Shown here in pieces: positions 52,611 through 60,995 of a stretch of DNA of 64,000 bases. The stretch is from assembly GCA_003712165.1 (NCBI GenBank), contig RHLH01000001.1:124001-188000 (forward strand), read 5' to 3'. The DNA is from Phycisphaera sp. GTDB taxonomy: Bacteria; Planctomycetota; Phycisphaerae; Phycisphaerales; UBA1924. The notes under the pieces are model-generated. The model saw only the letters and a program-made list of their open reading frames with translations, made no database searches and was not told where the DNA came from. The position numbers were made by a program, and so were the translations under genes. The stretch's first letter is position 1. Each line of letters begins with the position of its first letter.

Positions 52611-55424
52611 TTACGAACACCCCGCGTTGAAGTTGGCGATCCACGCCGTGAAGTCGGTGGGTGTGCAGGAGCCGTCAGCATTCTGATCGCATTCGGGGAG
52701 GTCGTTGTTGAAGGCGTTGATCCAGGCGGTGAAGTCGGCTGGGGTGAGGACGCCGTCGTTGTTGGTATCGGCTGGGCATGCTGGCTTGAGTATCACACGA
52801 TCGCTCAGGTATTCAACCTCGTAGCTCGCGCCGCCCGCGAGTGTGACCGTATCAAACGTGCCCGTTACACCTCCCGGGGCTTCGATGATATCGATGGATT
52901 CGCCAGTGCTTAGGCCTCCGAAGCCGTTGATATTCTCGATGTGCAGCGAGCCAGCGCATTCAAACGTTGTGCCCACTCGTCCGATGATTCGATCGAATTC
53001 GGAGTTAGCGAGTGTATCTGCAGTTCCCCCAACCTGGATTTCAAGAGTAGCAGTTGCTTGGCACTCGATGCCCCCATCAACCATGTAGAGACGAGCCGTG
53101 TCAACATTCGTGTTCTCGTAATCCGATCCTGGTGCGATTGTGCCCTGATTGATAATGTTCCCGTGCAGTCCGCCTCGCCCTTCGATACGATGACCTGGCG
53201 CGTTGGTGAGGATGTCGGTAGCAAGGTTCTCGTAGCTGATCTGTGCGACGAGATCACTGCTATTGAACGAATTCACGACGAGCCGGCCTGAGCCTGTGAG
53301 GGTGACCGGCCCAGTTCTGTGCAGCCGCGTCGTGATTGCGAACTGGGGCACATCTGTATGTACGACGATCTCGCCGTTGTTGGTGACGGTGCCCCGGATC
53401 TCCAGCTCCCGTCCTATGCGAACTCCTACGCGCCCGGTGGTTGTGACGCTGTCGAGGATCGGGCGCAAGGTGTCGTTGCCCTCGAAGACGCCGTCACCCT
53501 CGGTGCCAACGGTCCCGCCGATGATGGTCGGCCCGTTGTCGAGGCTGACGAAGCCGCCGCCGTCACCTCCGACGATGCGGCCGGTTGCGGTCTGGTTGAT
53601 CGTGATGGCGTCGATGCGCAGCCTCGAGGCGTTGACCGCCTCTATGGTGCCCGAGTTCGTCTTGTCGAGATCTCGGAGCCTGAACATCCAGAAGGCGCCC
53701 TTGTCGGCCGAGATGGTCCCGAGATTGTTGATCGCGTTGGTGATGTCGCCGTTGCCCCGGATCGTGTGGTCCGCCGCGTTGGTGAGCACGTCTGTCGGGC
53801 TGTCGTAGCCGATGTTGGCGAATCCGAGCCCATTGTTGAAGGTGTCGAGCACGATCTCGCCGCTGCCGCTCCAGGTGGCGCTGTCCCCGAGACGGAGTTC
53901 TGTCGCGCTGCCCGTTGCGGGGAACTGCACAACGCCCGTATTGGTCGTGTTGCCGAACGTCGTAACGACGCCCGCGTTTTCGATCTCGATGAGACCATCG
54001 ATGCTGACAGTGTTGAATGTCGAACCATCCTGAGCGACGACAGCTCCACCGCCGGTGCCGCCGGCAGTTCCACCTGAAACGGTTGTCCCGGCGCCGAGAA
54101 AGACATCGCTGTTGGTGCCGATGCTGCGGACCTCGCCCGAACCGGTCTGGTTGATCGCGATGCCGGTCATCCGCAGATTGCCCCCGTTCTCGGCGAGCAA
54201 GCTCCCGCTGTTGGGCAGCGTCGGGTAGAACAGGTGCAAGTCGAAGGCGGCGTTGTCTGCGGAGATCGTGCCCTGATTGTCGAGCTCGACATGGACCTCG
54301 CCGTTGCCGCGGATGGCGTGGCTGGGGTCGCTGGTCAGCACGTCGCCGGGATTGACGCCAACGATCTTCGCGCGGCCCGAGATGTTCTGGACGGCTTCAA
54401 GCCGGAGTTCACCTCCGGTAGTGCTGGACCATGTCGAATCGCCGTCGATCCGGAGGGTGTGCCCATCGAAACCGCCTGCTCCACCGGTAAGGCGCAGCTC
54501 GCCGTCGTTAACGATGTCCCCGGTTGCCGTGATTGGGAACGTGCCTTCGTTGAGAACGATCAGTCCATCGATAGTGAGCGTGTCGAGCGTTGTGTCTGGG
54601 TGTTTCACCCTGACCAGCCCACCGTTCTGCCCGCCGATGCGTCCCCCGGAGATCAGCTTTGATCCCGTGTGCGACATGAGATGAACCTCTGCATTGCCGG
54701 ATCCTCCCGCGTTGGCTCGGATCACGCCTGTCGCGGTCTGCATCACTGTCGGTGAGTGCAGTTCGAGTGCAATGAGACTGTTGCCATTCTCATTCAGGAT
54801 GGTGCCGCTGTTGATGAGATCACCAAAGACCGCCCCTTGGCCTTGGATGGTGTGTCCCGCGCCGTGCGTCAGAACCGCTCCACCTGTTTGGCTGATAAAT
54901 GCCAATGCCCGGTTCGTGCCGAGCGCCTGCAGGCTGATCGTGCCCGAACCCGTGATCGCAGGAGCAGCACCGCTGAAGGTAAGCCCTGTGCCGCTAGTCG
55001 TGACGGTGTTCGAGATAGTGATCTGGCCGTTATTCTCCACCGTTCCGGCGATGTCGAGTGGCAGTTGTACGGGTTGCCCGATGGGGTGATTTTGCTCCCC
55101 GTTGATAAAGAGCATTCCGCCGGTGTCGATGAATAGTTCTTCCGGCGCGGGGGGTGCCGGGGGTGAGGGCACGCACGCGATGTCCCGCCCGTCGTCGAAC
55201 CAGATGAACTGGGCAGCGGGGCCGGAGTTGATCTCCACCCGGTGACCGGGGCCGGCCCATGAACCGACGAGCCAGTTGTCCCCGTCGCCCCAGTCGTCCT
55301 GGGTGTAGCCGTTGCCTGTGCAGTGCGGGGTCTGGTCCCAGGTCCAGAGTGTCTGCCCTGAAGCAGCCGAAGCCGACGATAGCGCAAGACCGGCAGCGAG
55401 TACGAGTTGAGAGGTGCAAGCCAC
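52611..55424 (-). CDS. large secreted beta-solenoid protein with four 180-residue repeats and dockerin tail
   Basis: 937 residues with a GTG start 7 bases after AAGGAG; signal peptide ends at ASGQ. The body is Gly/Asn/Thr-rich beta-solenoid of the autotransporter-passenger kind. A marker motif, HxIxGxGx then NxGTI, recurs at about residues 191, 369, 553 and 745, giving units of 178-192 residues; each is preceded by a DVLTN-like segment in the later copies. The tail is a two-repeat dockerin with four cysteines ending FNAGCS. Probably an adhesin or structural surface protein. The stop abuts the stop of the convergent AraC gene (52610/52611). Confidence 0.87.
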   Translation of the reverse strand: MACTSQLVLAAGLALSSASAASGQTLWTWDQTPHCTGNGYTQDDWGDGDNWLVGSWAGPGHRVEINSGPAAQFIWFDDGRDIACVPSPPAPPAPEELFIDTGGMLFINGEQNHPIGQPVQLPLDIAGTVENNGQITISNTVTTSGTGLTFSGAAPAITGSGTISLQALGTNRALAFISQTGGAVLTHGAGHTIQGQGAVFGDLINSGTILNENGNSLIALELHSPTVMQTATGVIRANAGGSGNAEVHLMSHTGSKLISGGRIGGQNGGLVRVKHPDTTLDTLTIDGLIVLNEGTFPITATGDIVNDGELRLTGGAGGFDGHTLRIDGDSTWSSTTGGELRLEAVQNISGRAKIVGVNPGDVLTSDPSHAIRGNGEVHVELDNQGTISADNAAFDLHLFYPTLPNSGSLLAENGGNLRMTGIAINQTGSGEVRSIGTNSDVFLGAGTTVSGGTAGGTGGGAVVAQDGSTFNTVSIDGLIEIENAGVVTTFGNTTNTGVVQFPATGSATELRLGDSATWSGSGEIVLDTFNNGLGFANIGYDSPTDVLTNAADHTIRGNGDITNAINNLGTISADKGAFWMFRLRDLDKTNSGTIEAVNASRLRIDAITINQTATGRIVGGDGGGFVSLDNGPTIIGGTVGTEGDGVFEGNDTLRPILDSVTTTGRVGVRIGRELEIRGTVTNNGEIVVHTDVPQFAITTRLHRTGPVTLTGSGRLVVNSFNSSDLVAQISYENLATDILTNAPGHRIEGRGGLHGNIINQGTIAPGSDYENTNVDTARLYMVDGGIECQATATLEIQVGGTADTLANSEFDRIIGRVGTTFECAGSLHIENINGFGGLSTGESIDIIEAPGGVTGTFDTVTLAGGASYEVEYLSDRVILKPACPADTNNDGVLTPADFTAWINAFNNDLPECDQNADGSCTPTDFTAWIANFNAGCS

Positions 55425-55552
55425 GATTCTACTCCTTCCTTCAGTTCCACGACGTCAGCCCAGCAAATCACCAGGTAACCGCTATAAGAAAGAGCGAGAA
55501 TCGGGGCCGAATGGGGCCAAGTCCGGGTAGAAAGGGTGATCCCGGTTGGTTC

Positions 55553-55580
55553 AAAAAAAAAAACGCCCTTTCAGGGCGTT
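55553..55580 (-). terminator. strong intrinsic terminator after cysC
   Basis: On the minus strand AACGCCCT pairs with AGGGCGTT (55580-55562) around a GAA loop and runs into eleven T residues (55563-55553). It lies 31 bp after the cysC stop. Confidence 0.92.
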
Positions 55581-55611
55581 GTAGTTTCTGTTTTGGGCTT
55601 CTAGCGAATTG

Positions 55612-56226
55612 TTACTCAACAATCCCCTTCGCCTTCAGCAGCTCGACACACTCGGCGACGCAGTCGTCGATCGACTTCTCGGCGCACTTGAGCACGAGCT
55701 CGGCGTTCTCGGGTGCTTCGTAGGGATCATCGATGCCCGTGAAGCCCTTGATCTCGCCAGCGCGGGCCTTCTTGTACAGACCCTTGGGGTCGCGCTTCTC
55801 GCACTCCTCGATTGGTGTGTCGGCGAAGACCTCGAAGAACGCGATGCCCGCTTCCTCGTGGAGCTGACGGCACATGTCACGGTCGCTCTTGTAGGGGCTG
55901 ATGAAGCTCGTGATCGCGATGCTGCCGTTGTCGGCGAAGAGCTTGGCGACCTCGCCGATCCGGCGGATGTTCTCGGCGCGGTCCTCGGCGGAGAAGCCCA
56001 GGTTCTTGTTCAGGCCCATGCGGATATTGTCGCCGTCCATGCGGTAGGCGTTGACGCCCTGCTGCACGAGGACCTGCTCGAGGGCGCTGGCGACGGTGGA
56101 CTTGCCCGAGGCGGAAAGCCCGGTGAACCACAGCGTGCAGCCCTTGCAGCCGAGCGCGTTCCAACGCTCGTCGCGGGTCAGGTTGCCTTCGTGCCAGTGA
56201 ACATTCGTCGCCTTGACCTCGGTCAT
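55612..56226 (-). CDS. cysC: adenylyl-sulfate kinase (APS kinase)
   Basis: 204 residues. The ATG at 56226 is chosen because AAGGAG then has a 9-base spacer; the ATG at 56235 would touch it. Walker A is GLSASGKST (36-44). [28 protein letters not shown] and [14 protein letters not shown] are diagnostic. It phosphorylates APS to PAPS, the donor for the sulfotransferases. It is a stand-alone kinase, not fused to Sat, which lies 1.8 kb upstream on the same strand with three genes between. A strong terminator follows. Confidence 0.96.
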   Translation of the reverse strand: MTEVKATNVHWHEGNLTRDERWNALGCKGCTLWFTGLSASGKSTVASALEQVLVQQGVNAYRMDGDNIRMGLNKNLGFSAEDRAENIRRIGEVAKLFADNGSIAITSFISPYKSDRDMCRQLHEEAGIAFFEVFADTPIEECEKRDPKGLYKKARAGEIKGFTGIDDPYEAPENAELVLKCAEKSIDDCVAECVELLKAKGIVE

Positions 56227-56330
56227 CGCTCGCATCTCCTTGGGGTGAGGCCAAGCATAGGCAGCGAGCCCACGGGCTTACAGCAGAAGAGGCGTCGGAA
56301 ACGCGTCGTATACAGAGAGTTAGAGCCCCT

Positions 56331-57263
56331 TTGCCCAAAGACCTAACCCAGCACGAGCATGCCCCCCGAGCGGATCGCTCGGGATTGGCGCAGGCGGTCT
56401 CGGCATACGTCCTGTGGGGCTTCTTCGTCGTCTACTTCAAAGCCGTCGACCATGTCTCAGCGATGGAAATCCTGGCGCACCGGATCATCTGGGCAGTCCC
56501 GTTCTGCGCGCTGCTGCTTGTGCTGATCAAGAGGATGGGCAACTTCACATCACTGCTCCGCTCGCCCAGGGCATGGAGGGCGATGTCGCTCTCTGCGGTC
56601 CTTGTCAGCATCAACTGGCTCGCCTTCGTCTGGGCGGTCGCCAACGACCGGGTCATCGAGGCGAGCCTCGGCTACTTCATCAACCCGCTGCTCTCGGTTG
56701 TCCTCGGGATGGTCTTCCTGGGTGAACGTCTCCGCCGCGCGCAGTGGGCGGCGGTCACGCTCGCGTTCCTTGGTGTGAGCTACATGACGGTCATGGAGGG
56801 CGCCCCGTTCGTCGCGTTCACCGTTGCCGTGACGTTCGCTTTCTACGGCCTCGTCCGCAAGGCCGCGCACCCTGGCCCGCTGGCGGGTCTCATGTTCGAG
56901 ACAACACTCCTTATCCCGTTCGCGTTCGGGTACCTGGTGTATCTGCAGCTGAGTGCAGCACACGAACTCGTGTTCGTTGAAGAAGGTCTCACTACCTCGC
57001 TGCTGCTTTTCGCCGCGGGCGCGATCACGTGCACACCGCTCTTGCTCTTTGCGATGGGTGCCAAGAAGCTGCCCCTGGCAACGATGGGGTTCCTGCAGTT
57101 CATCACACCCACGCTGCAGTTCGTGATGGGCCTTCTTTACGGCGAGCCCTTCTCGGTCACCCGCGCGATCAGTTTCGCACTCATTTGGCTGGGTGTGGGG
57201 CTGTTTATCACTGATTCTGTTCGCCGGGGTCGCTCTGAGGCTCGTTCTCGTAGGGCCACGTGA
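56331..57263 (+). CDS. rarD: EamA-family transporter, RarD type
   Basis: 310 residues if the TTG at 56331 is used; another TTG at 56388 (before GLAQAVSAYVLWG) would give the usual family length, so the start is uncertain. Ten membrane helices. SAYVLWGFFVVYFKAV, EILAHRIIWAVPF and ASLGYFINPLLSVVLGMVF are characteristic of RarD, a drug/metabolite-superfamily permease of unknown physiological substrate. The 3' end overlaps the convergent zinc-ribbon gene by 56 bp. Confidence 0.88.
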   Translation: MPKDLTQHEHAPRADRSGLAQAVSAYVLWGFFVVYFKAVDHVSAMEILAHRIIWAVPFCALLLVLIKRMGNFTSLLRSPRAWRAMSLSAVLVSINWLAFVWAVANDRVIEASLGYFINPLLSVVLGMVFLGERLRRAQWAAVTLAFLGVSYMTVMEGAPFVAFTVAVTFAFYGLVRKAAHPGPLAGLMFETTLLIPFAFGYLVYLQLSAAHELVFVEEGLTTSLLLFAAGAITCTPLLLFAMGAKKLPLATMGFLQFITPTLQFVMGLLYGEPFSVTRAISFALIWLGVGLFITDSVRRGRSEARSRRAT

Positions 57264-57609
57264 AGCGGGATCGCCAAAGATTGATGTTCTGCTCGACCAC
57301 GTAGTGCTGGCCGCACTCGGGGCAGATGCCGGCAGGTGGGCCATGCGTGAGTTCGTACGTGCACTTGACGCACGCCTTGCCGTCGCACTCGATGATGTGC
57401 TGCTTGAGTCCTCGCTGAAGCACCGCCATGTAGATGATCCACCCGATCAGCGGGATGTAATAGCCGCCGGAGATCAGAATGATTTCAAACAGCGTTTGGT
57501 TGATGAAGAAGCTGAACGCTACGAGCCCGATCGTCGAGGCGATAAGTAAGACGAGCGAGAGCGTGAGCTCGAACTTTTTGTGCCGCCTGATGAAGCTGAG
57601 CGAGTTCAT
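57208..57609 (-). CDS. small membrane protein with zinc ribbon (copy 2)
   Basis: 133 residues: two hydrophobic segments (about 16-36 and 43-65), then a soluble tail with two Cys-x2-Cys knuckles, KACVKC and GICPECGQ, spaced like a zinc ribbon. It is a paralogue of the gene directly upstream, with the same plan; the start overlaps that gene's stop (ATGA, 57606-57609). Such small two-helix zinc-ribbon proteins are familiar in planctomycete genomes but I know of no function. The last codons overlap the convergent rarD. Confidence 0.75.
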   Translation of the reverse strand: MNSLSFIRRHKKFELTLSLVLLIASTIGLVAFSFFINQTLFEIILISGGYYIPLIGWIIYMAVLQRGLKQHIIECDGKACVKCTYELTHGPPAGICPECGQHYVVEQNINLWRSRFTWPYENEPQSDPGEQNQ

Positions 57610-57998
57610 GGATTCAGCGTATCAGCTTCAGTACCCAGCTTGATACGGAAGTCCTTCTCCCAGCCTACGACGGTGCTGCCGATCTCGTACTCCTCGCCGC
57701 ACTCGGGGCAGATGCCTTCTTCAGGGAGTCCTTCGAGTGCGAACAAGCAGTTGCCGCACACACGCCCCTTGTGCGTCACGACTCTGCGCCTCACGGGCAC
57801 AACCCAGACGAGCTGGAGCAGGCCCATGAGGCCGAACAGCCCGGTCAGCCCGAGCCACTGCGCGAGCGACCATCTCTTGGTCAGGAACGCCGCGGTAAGC
57901 ACCGCCGCGGTAATGAGCAGAGGCACCGCGACGCACACAACCGTGATCCAGATCGTGCGACGTATATGCCTCCGGGTCCAGGCGTGCGCGGACTGCAT
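57606..57998 (-). CDS. small membrane protein with zinc ribbon (copy 1)
   Basis: 130 residues: a basic N-terminus, two membrane segments (about 15-38 and 48-67), then RVCGNC and GICPECGEEY, a zinc-ribbon pair of Cys-x2-Cys knuckles. The plan matches the following gene, pointing to a tandem duplication with a 4-bp overlap. It lies between sat and rarD on the sat strand, separated from sat by a terminator. Function not known. Confidence 0.75.
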   Translation of the reverse strand: MQSAHAWTRRHIRRTIWITVVCVAVPLLITAAVLTAAFLTKRWSLAQWLGLTGLFGLMGLLQLVWVVPVRRRVVTHKGRVCGNCLFALEGLPEEGICPECGEEYEIGSTVVGWEKDFRIKLGTEADTLNP

Positions 57999-58012
57999 CC
58001 GAGGAGACTAAC

Positions 58013-58040
58013 AAAAAGCCGCGTGCACACGCACGCGGCT
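58013..58040 (-). terminator. intrinsic terminator after sat
   Basis: On the minus strand AGCCGCGTG pairs with CACGCGGCT (58040-58017), giving a 9- to 10-bp stem, followed by TTTTTG. It lies 26 bp after the sat stop. Confidence 0.88.
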
Positions 58041-58065
58041 TTCGTGATTCAAGCTGTGAGATCGA

Positions 58066-59241
58066 TCAGGCCTTCGTCGCCCACTCGATCAGGATGTCAG
58101 CGACCTCCGGACGGGTGAACTCGCCGGGCGGGCGCTCACCCTGGCCCAGCATCTCGCGGACCTTCGTGCCCGAGAGGAAGATCTGGTCGCCCTCGAGCTT
58201 CGGGAACGTCTTGCCCGAGACCATACCCTGAGCCTTCTTGCTGAACGCGGCGTGCTCGAACTTGAGCGGCTCGATGCCCAGGTTGTCATTGTCGAGATTG
58301 TCGAAGATGTCCTGCGCGTCGTACGTGCCGTAGTAGCTGCCGACACCGGCGTGATCGCGGCCCACGATGAAGTGCGTCACGCCGTAGTTCTTGCGGACCA
58401 GTGCGTGCAGGATTGCCTCGCGTGGGCCCGCGTAGCGCATCGCTGCGGGCATGACCGTCAGGCAGGTGCGCTCGTCGACGAAGTAGTCCTTGATGAGCTG
58501 CTGGTAGCACTGCATCCGGACGTCGGCGGGGATGTCTCCTGGCTTGGTCTCACCCACGAGCGGGTGGATGAGCAGGCCGTCGGTGATTTCCTGTGCACAC
58601 TTGCAGAGGTACTCGTGAGCGCGGTGGATCGGGTTGCGGGTCTGGAACGCGCTGACGGTGCTCCAGCCTCGCTTTTCGAACTCGGCGCGGGTCTCGGCCG
58701 GGGTCAGGCGGTAATCAAGGAATGCCTCGGGGCCGTCGGGGTCGACGCAGACCGTCACGACCTCGATCGGGCCGGCCAGGCACGTGTCGCCCTCTGCCTT
58801 GACAGCCTCGGCGCCCGGGTGCTGACCGTCGTCGTCGCCCGCGTTGTTGAAGAAGATCGTGGCTTCCTTCGCGCGATCGTGGTCGTAGATCTCCTCGACG
58901 GTCATGATCGCCTGCAACGCACCGTTCGGGGCGTAGAGCGCCACGCGCGAGCCCTTCTCGGGGACGCTGGCGGCATCGACCGAGAGCGTGATCGGGATGG
59001 GCCAGATGTTGCCGTCGGCGAGCTTCATGTTCTCGATGACTGAGTTGAAGTCCTTCTCGCCCATAAACCCGGTCAGCGGGCTGAACGCGCCGATGCCGAT
59101 CATCTCGACATCGCAGGACTGCTTGGCAGAAAGGTCGATCCGCGGGAGGCTGGCGGCCTCGTGGACGAGCTCGTGCTGACGGCTGCCCTCTGCGACGCGG
59201 TTGACGAGCGTGCCGCCGTGCGGCTTGATGAGTCCTGACAT
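58066..59241 (-). CDS. sat: sulfate adenylyltransferase (ATP sulfurylase)
   Basis: 391 residues, GGGAGGGAAG upstream of the ATG. The active-site motifs QTRNPIHRAHE (200-210) and GRDHAG (294-299) are intact, as is the switch region near VMPAAMRYAGPREA. This is the single-chain Sat type, not CysND. It forms APS from sulfate and ATP; CysC then makes PAPS. No APS or PAPS reductase was seen, so within this window the pathway points to sulfation rather than assimilation, though reductases may lie elsewhere. Confidence 0.96.
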   Translation of the reverse strand: MSGLIKPHGGTLVNRVAEGSRQHELVHEAASLPRIDLSAKQSCDVEMIGIGAFSPLTGFMGEKDFNSVIENMKLADGNIWPIPITLSVDAASVPEKGSRVALYAPNGALQAIMTVEEIYDHDRAKEATIFFNNAGDDDGQHPGAEAVKAEGDTCLAGPIEVVTVCVDPDGPEAFLDYRLTPAETRAEFEKRGWSTVSAFQTRNPIHRAHEYLCKCAQEITDGLLIHPLVGETKPGDIPADVRMQCYQQLIKDYFVDERTCLTVMPAAMRYAGPREAILHALVRKNYGVTHFIVGRDHAGVGSYYGTYDAQDIFDNLDNDNLGIEPLKFEHAAFSKKAQGMVSGKTFPKLEGDQIFLSGTKVREMLGQGERPPGEFTRPEVADILIEWATKA

Positions 59242-59786
59242 CTGATTCTTCCCTCCGGGATCGGCGTATTCTGAAAATGTTCAGTATGGTCGGGCGTTAC
59301 CCACGCGCCCTCTGCAAGCGTAGGCAGACTCGCGCTCAAAGTGGCGTTGCGCTGTCTCTCAAGAGCATACGTGAGACACACATTCATTGGTTATTGGATG
59401 CTCAAGGGGGGGCGCCCCGACGTGCCGACCCACGACGCAGACATTTGCACACCAACCGATTTCACCGCCTGGATCACCAACTACAACGCCGGCTGCTGAC
59501 ACCCATTGGCCCAAGAAAACCCGTCCCAGAGCCCCGAAACACGCCTTCACGAACAATGAACGCCAGAGCCCGGCTTTGCCCCTTGATCCCCGGGCCCCAA
59601 TCACTACGCTGGTGGCTGAGAAGGGATAGGGAGGGACAAGAGAGCCAAGCCATGCCGCCTTCATAAGCGGCACGGGCAAGCTTGAGGGGTGGGCGGAGCT
59701 CGCGACGGATTGCCATCGTGCCCGCGCAACAACGCTCGACAGCCGCCCCGGCCCCCATCCCCTTTCTCATCTCATCACAAAAGAGT
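59242..59786. other. gene-poor stretch upstream of sat
   Basis: 545 bp between sat and the lipoprotein gene. Apart from an orphan dockerin tail (listed separately) no credible gene is seen. Two overlapping plus-strand frames of 80-130 codons have no ribosome-binding site or protein-like composition. It contains the sat promoter region. Confidence 0.5.
59398..59499 (+). pseudogene. orphan dockerin tail (remnant of a GC-type dockerin gene)
   Basis: From an ATG at 59398 a 33-codon frame ends with [21 protein letters not shown] and a stop (59434-59499), an almost perfect second dockerin repeat. The first repeat, the body and a signal peptide are missing, and the preceding codons do not resemble the rest of a tail, so it looks like the last part of a lost gene. 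It is the only plus-strand dockerin besides TIGR03790. It could instead be a donor segment for gene conversion, which is speculation. Confidence 0.75.
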
Positions 59787-60995
59787 TCAGTCCGCCCGGA
59801 CGCTGTCCATGCCCTCTTCGGGAGCAGGCTCAAGACGCAGCAGCGCCGTCGCCTCGGCGACAACTCCGAGATCTGAATCAGTGATCTCGACAACGATCGG
59901 TACCGGGTCCGATCCGAGCGGCGCAGTCACCACAAGCCAGATGTGCACGCGCCCGCTCGCAGAAGGCGGCAGGTCACCGACGATCGCCCGACCGATCCGC
60001 ACACTCGCGGTCTCGGGCTTGGGCGTGCGAAGCCGAGCGATCCCGCCGACGAGGGGCGAATCACCGAAGTTGCGCACGTTGCACACAAGGTGCACGTCAT
60101 CGCCGGGTCGAAACGCGTTCGGGTATGTGTCGTCGATCTCCCTGCCGTGACGATCAGGGACGATCTCAAGCGTCGTCTCGAGCGCGGGCAGCGGCAACGG
60201 ATCGATCGTGACCCCGACCGAGTCGGGCGTGTCGAACTCCGCGCCGTGCGCCTCGGTCGGGATCACGCCGAACTCCGCAGCGCTGACACGCGTCCGCCTC
60301 GGCACCGCGAGCCTGTTCTCGAGCTCGAGCGTCTCGCCCGGCTCGAGCCTGCCGAAGTCAAAGACGAGCGACCCGAGCCCGCTCTCGGCTTCGGGTTCGA
60401 GCGTCGTCCGCACGCGGTAGACGGGTCTGGTTCCGGTCGATCGAGCCGTGGCGTACACGGAGGCGAATCCGCCCGCGCGGATCGGTTGCGGCTCGACGCG
60501 GTACTCGATCTCGACCTCACCCCCGGGCCCGGCGATCCCAGTCTCGTTGCGGCTCGCAATCAGCGCCGCCTCGAACATCCGATCGATCGAAGCCTGATCG
60601 AGGAGCACCGAGTCCAGCTCGTGGATCTCGCCCTCCATGAGCGCATCAACCCTCACTGGCCCGGGCCTGATCCGCCGAAACTCGGCGGGCGACTCTGCGA
60701 TCCGGAAGCAGAGCGCACCCTGATCGCTCGGCGTTGCGTACACCGCCCTGGGCAGACTCGGGCCAGTCAGCCTGAGCTGTGCACCGCCCATCAAGCCATC
60801 TCCAGCAAGAGCCGCGTTGCCGCGATCGAGCTGGACACACAAACCGCCCGCCTCGCCCGACCACACGCTGCTGATCAGGTTGGGCACCGGGTTCCTGATA
60901 GGCTTGGGCGATGAGCCACAACCCGTGACCAGAACCGCGGCGAGCGACACAACAACGACACGCGCCGCGCGGCACTCTCTCGTTCGCCGACTCAT
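59787..60995 (-). CDS. lipoprotein of unknown function with CARDB-like domains
   Basis: 402 residues from the ATG at 60995, which overlaps the stop of the upstream kinase-like gene (ATGA), a better choice than the frame's earlier start. The signal ends in the lipobox VTGC with Cys26. The rest is beta-rich. The middle (SVYATARSTGTRPVYRVRTTL) and the end (VHLVCNVRNFGDSPLVGGIA) look like CARDB or similar adhesion-type sandwiches. Translational coupling to the pseudokinase-FGE protein suggests a shared job at the cell envelope. No enzymatic motif is seen. Confidence 0.7.
   Translation of the reverse strand: MSRRTRECRAARVVVVSLAAVLVTGCGSSPKPIRNPVPNLISSVWSGEAGGLCVQLDRGNAALAGDGLMGGAQLRLTGPSLPRAVYATPSDQGALCFRIAESPAEFRRIRPGPVRVDALMEGEIHELDSVLLDQASIDRMFEAALIASRNETGIAGPGGEVEIEYRVEPQPIRAGGFASVYATARSTGTRPVYRVRTTLEPEAESGLGSLVFDFGRLEPGETLELENRLAVPRRTRVSAAEFGVIPTEAHGAEFDTPDSVGVTIDPLPLPALETTLEIVPDRHGREIDDTYPNAFRPGDDVHLVCNVRNFGDSPLVGGIARLRTPKPETASVRIGRAIVGDLPPSASGRVHIWLVVTAPLGSDPVPIVVEITDSDLGVVAEATALLRLEPAPEEGMDSVRAD

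Noticed and set aside
59277..59666. 130-codon plus-strand frame around the dockerin remnant
   Set aside because: Reads the dockerin segment out of frame; no ribosome-binding site. Only the short in-frame tail is meaningful.
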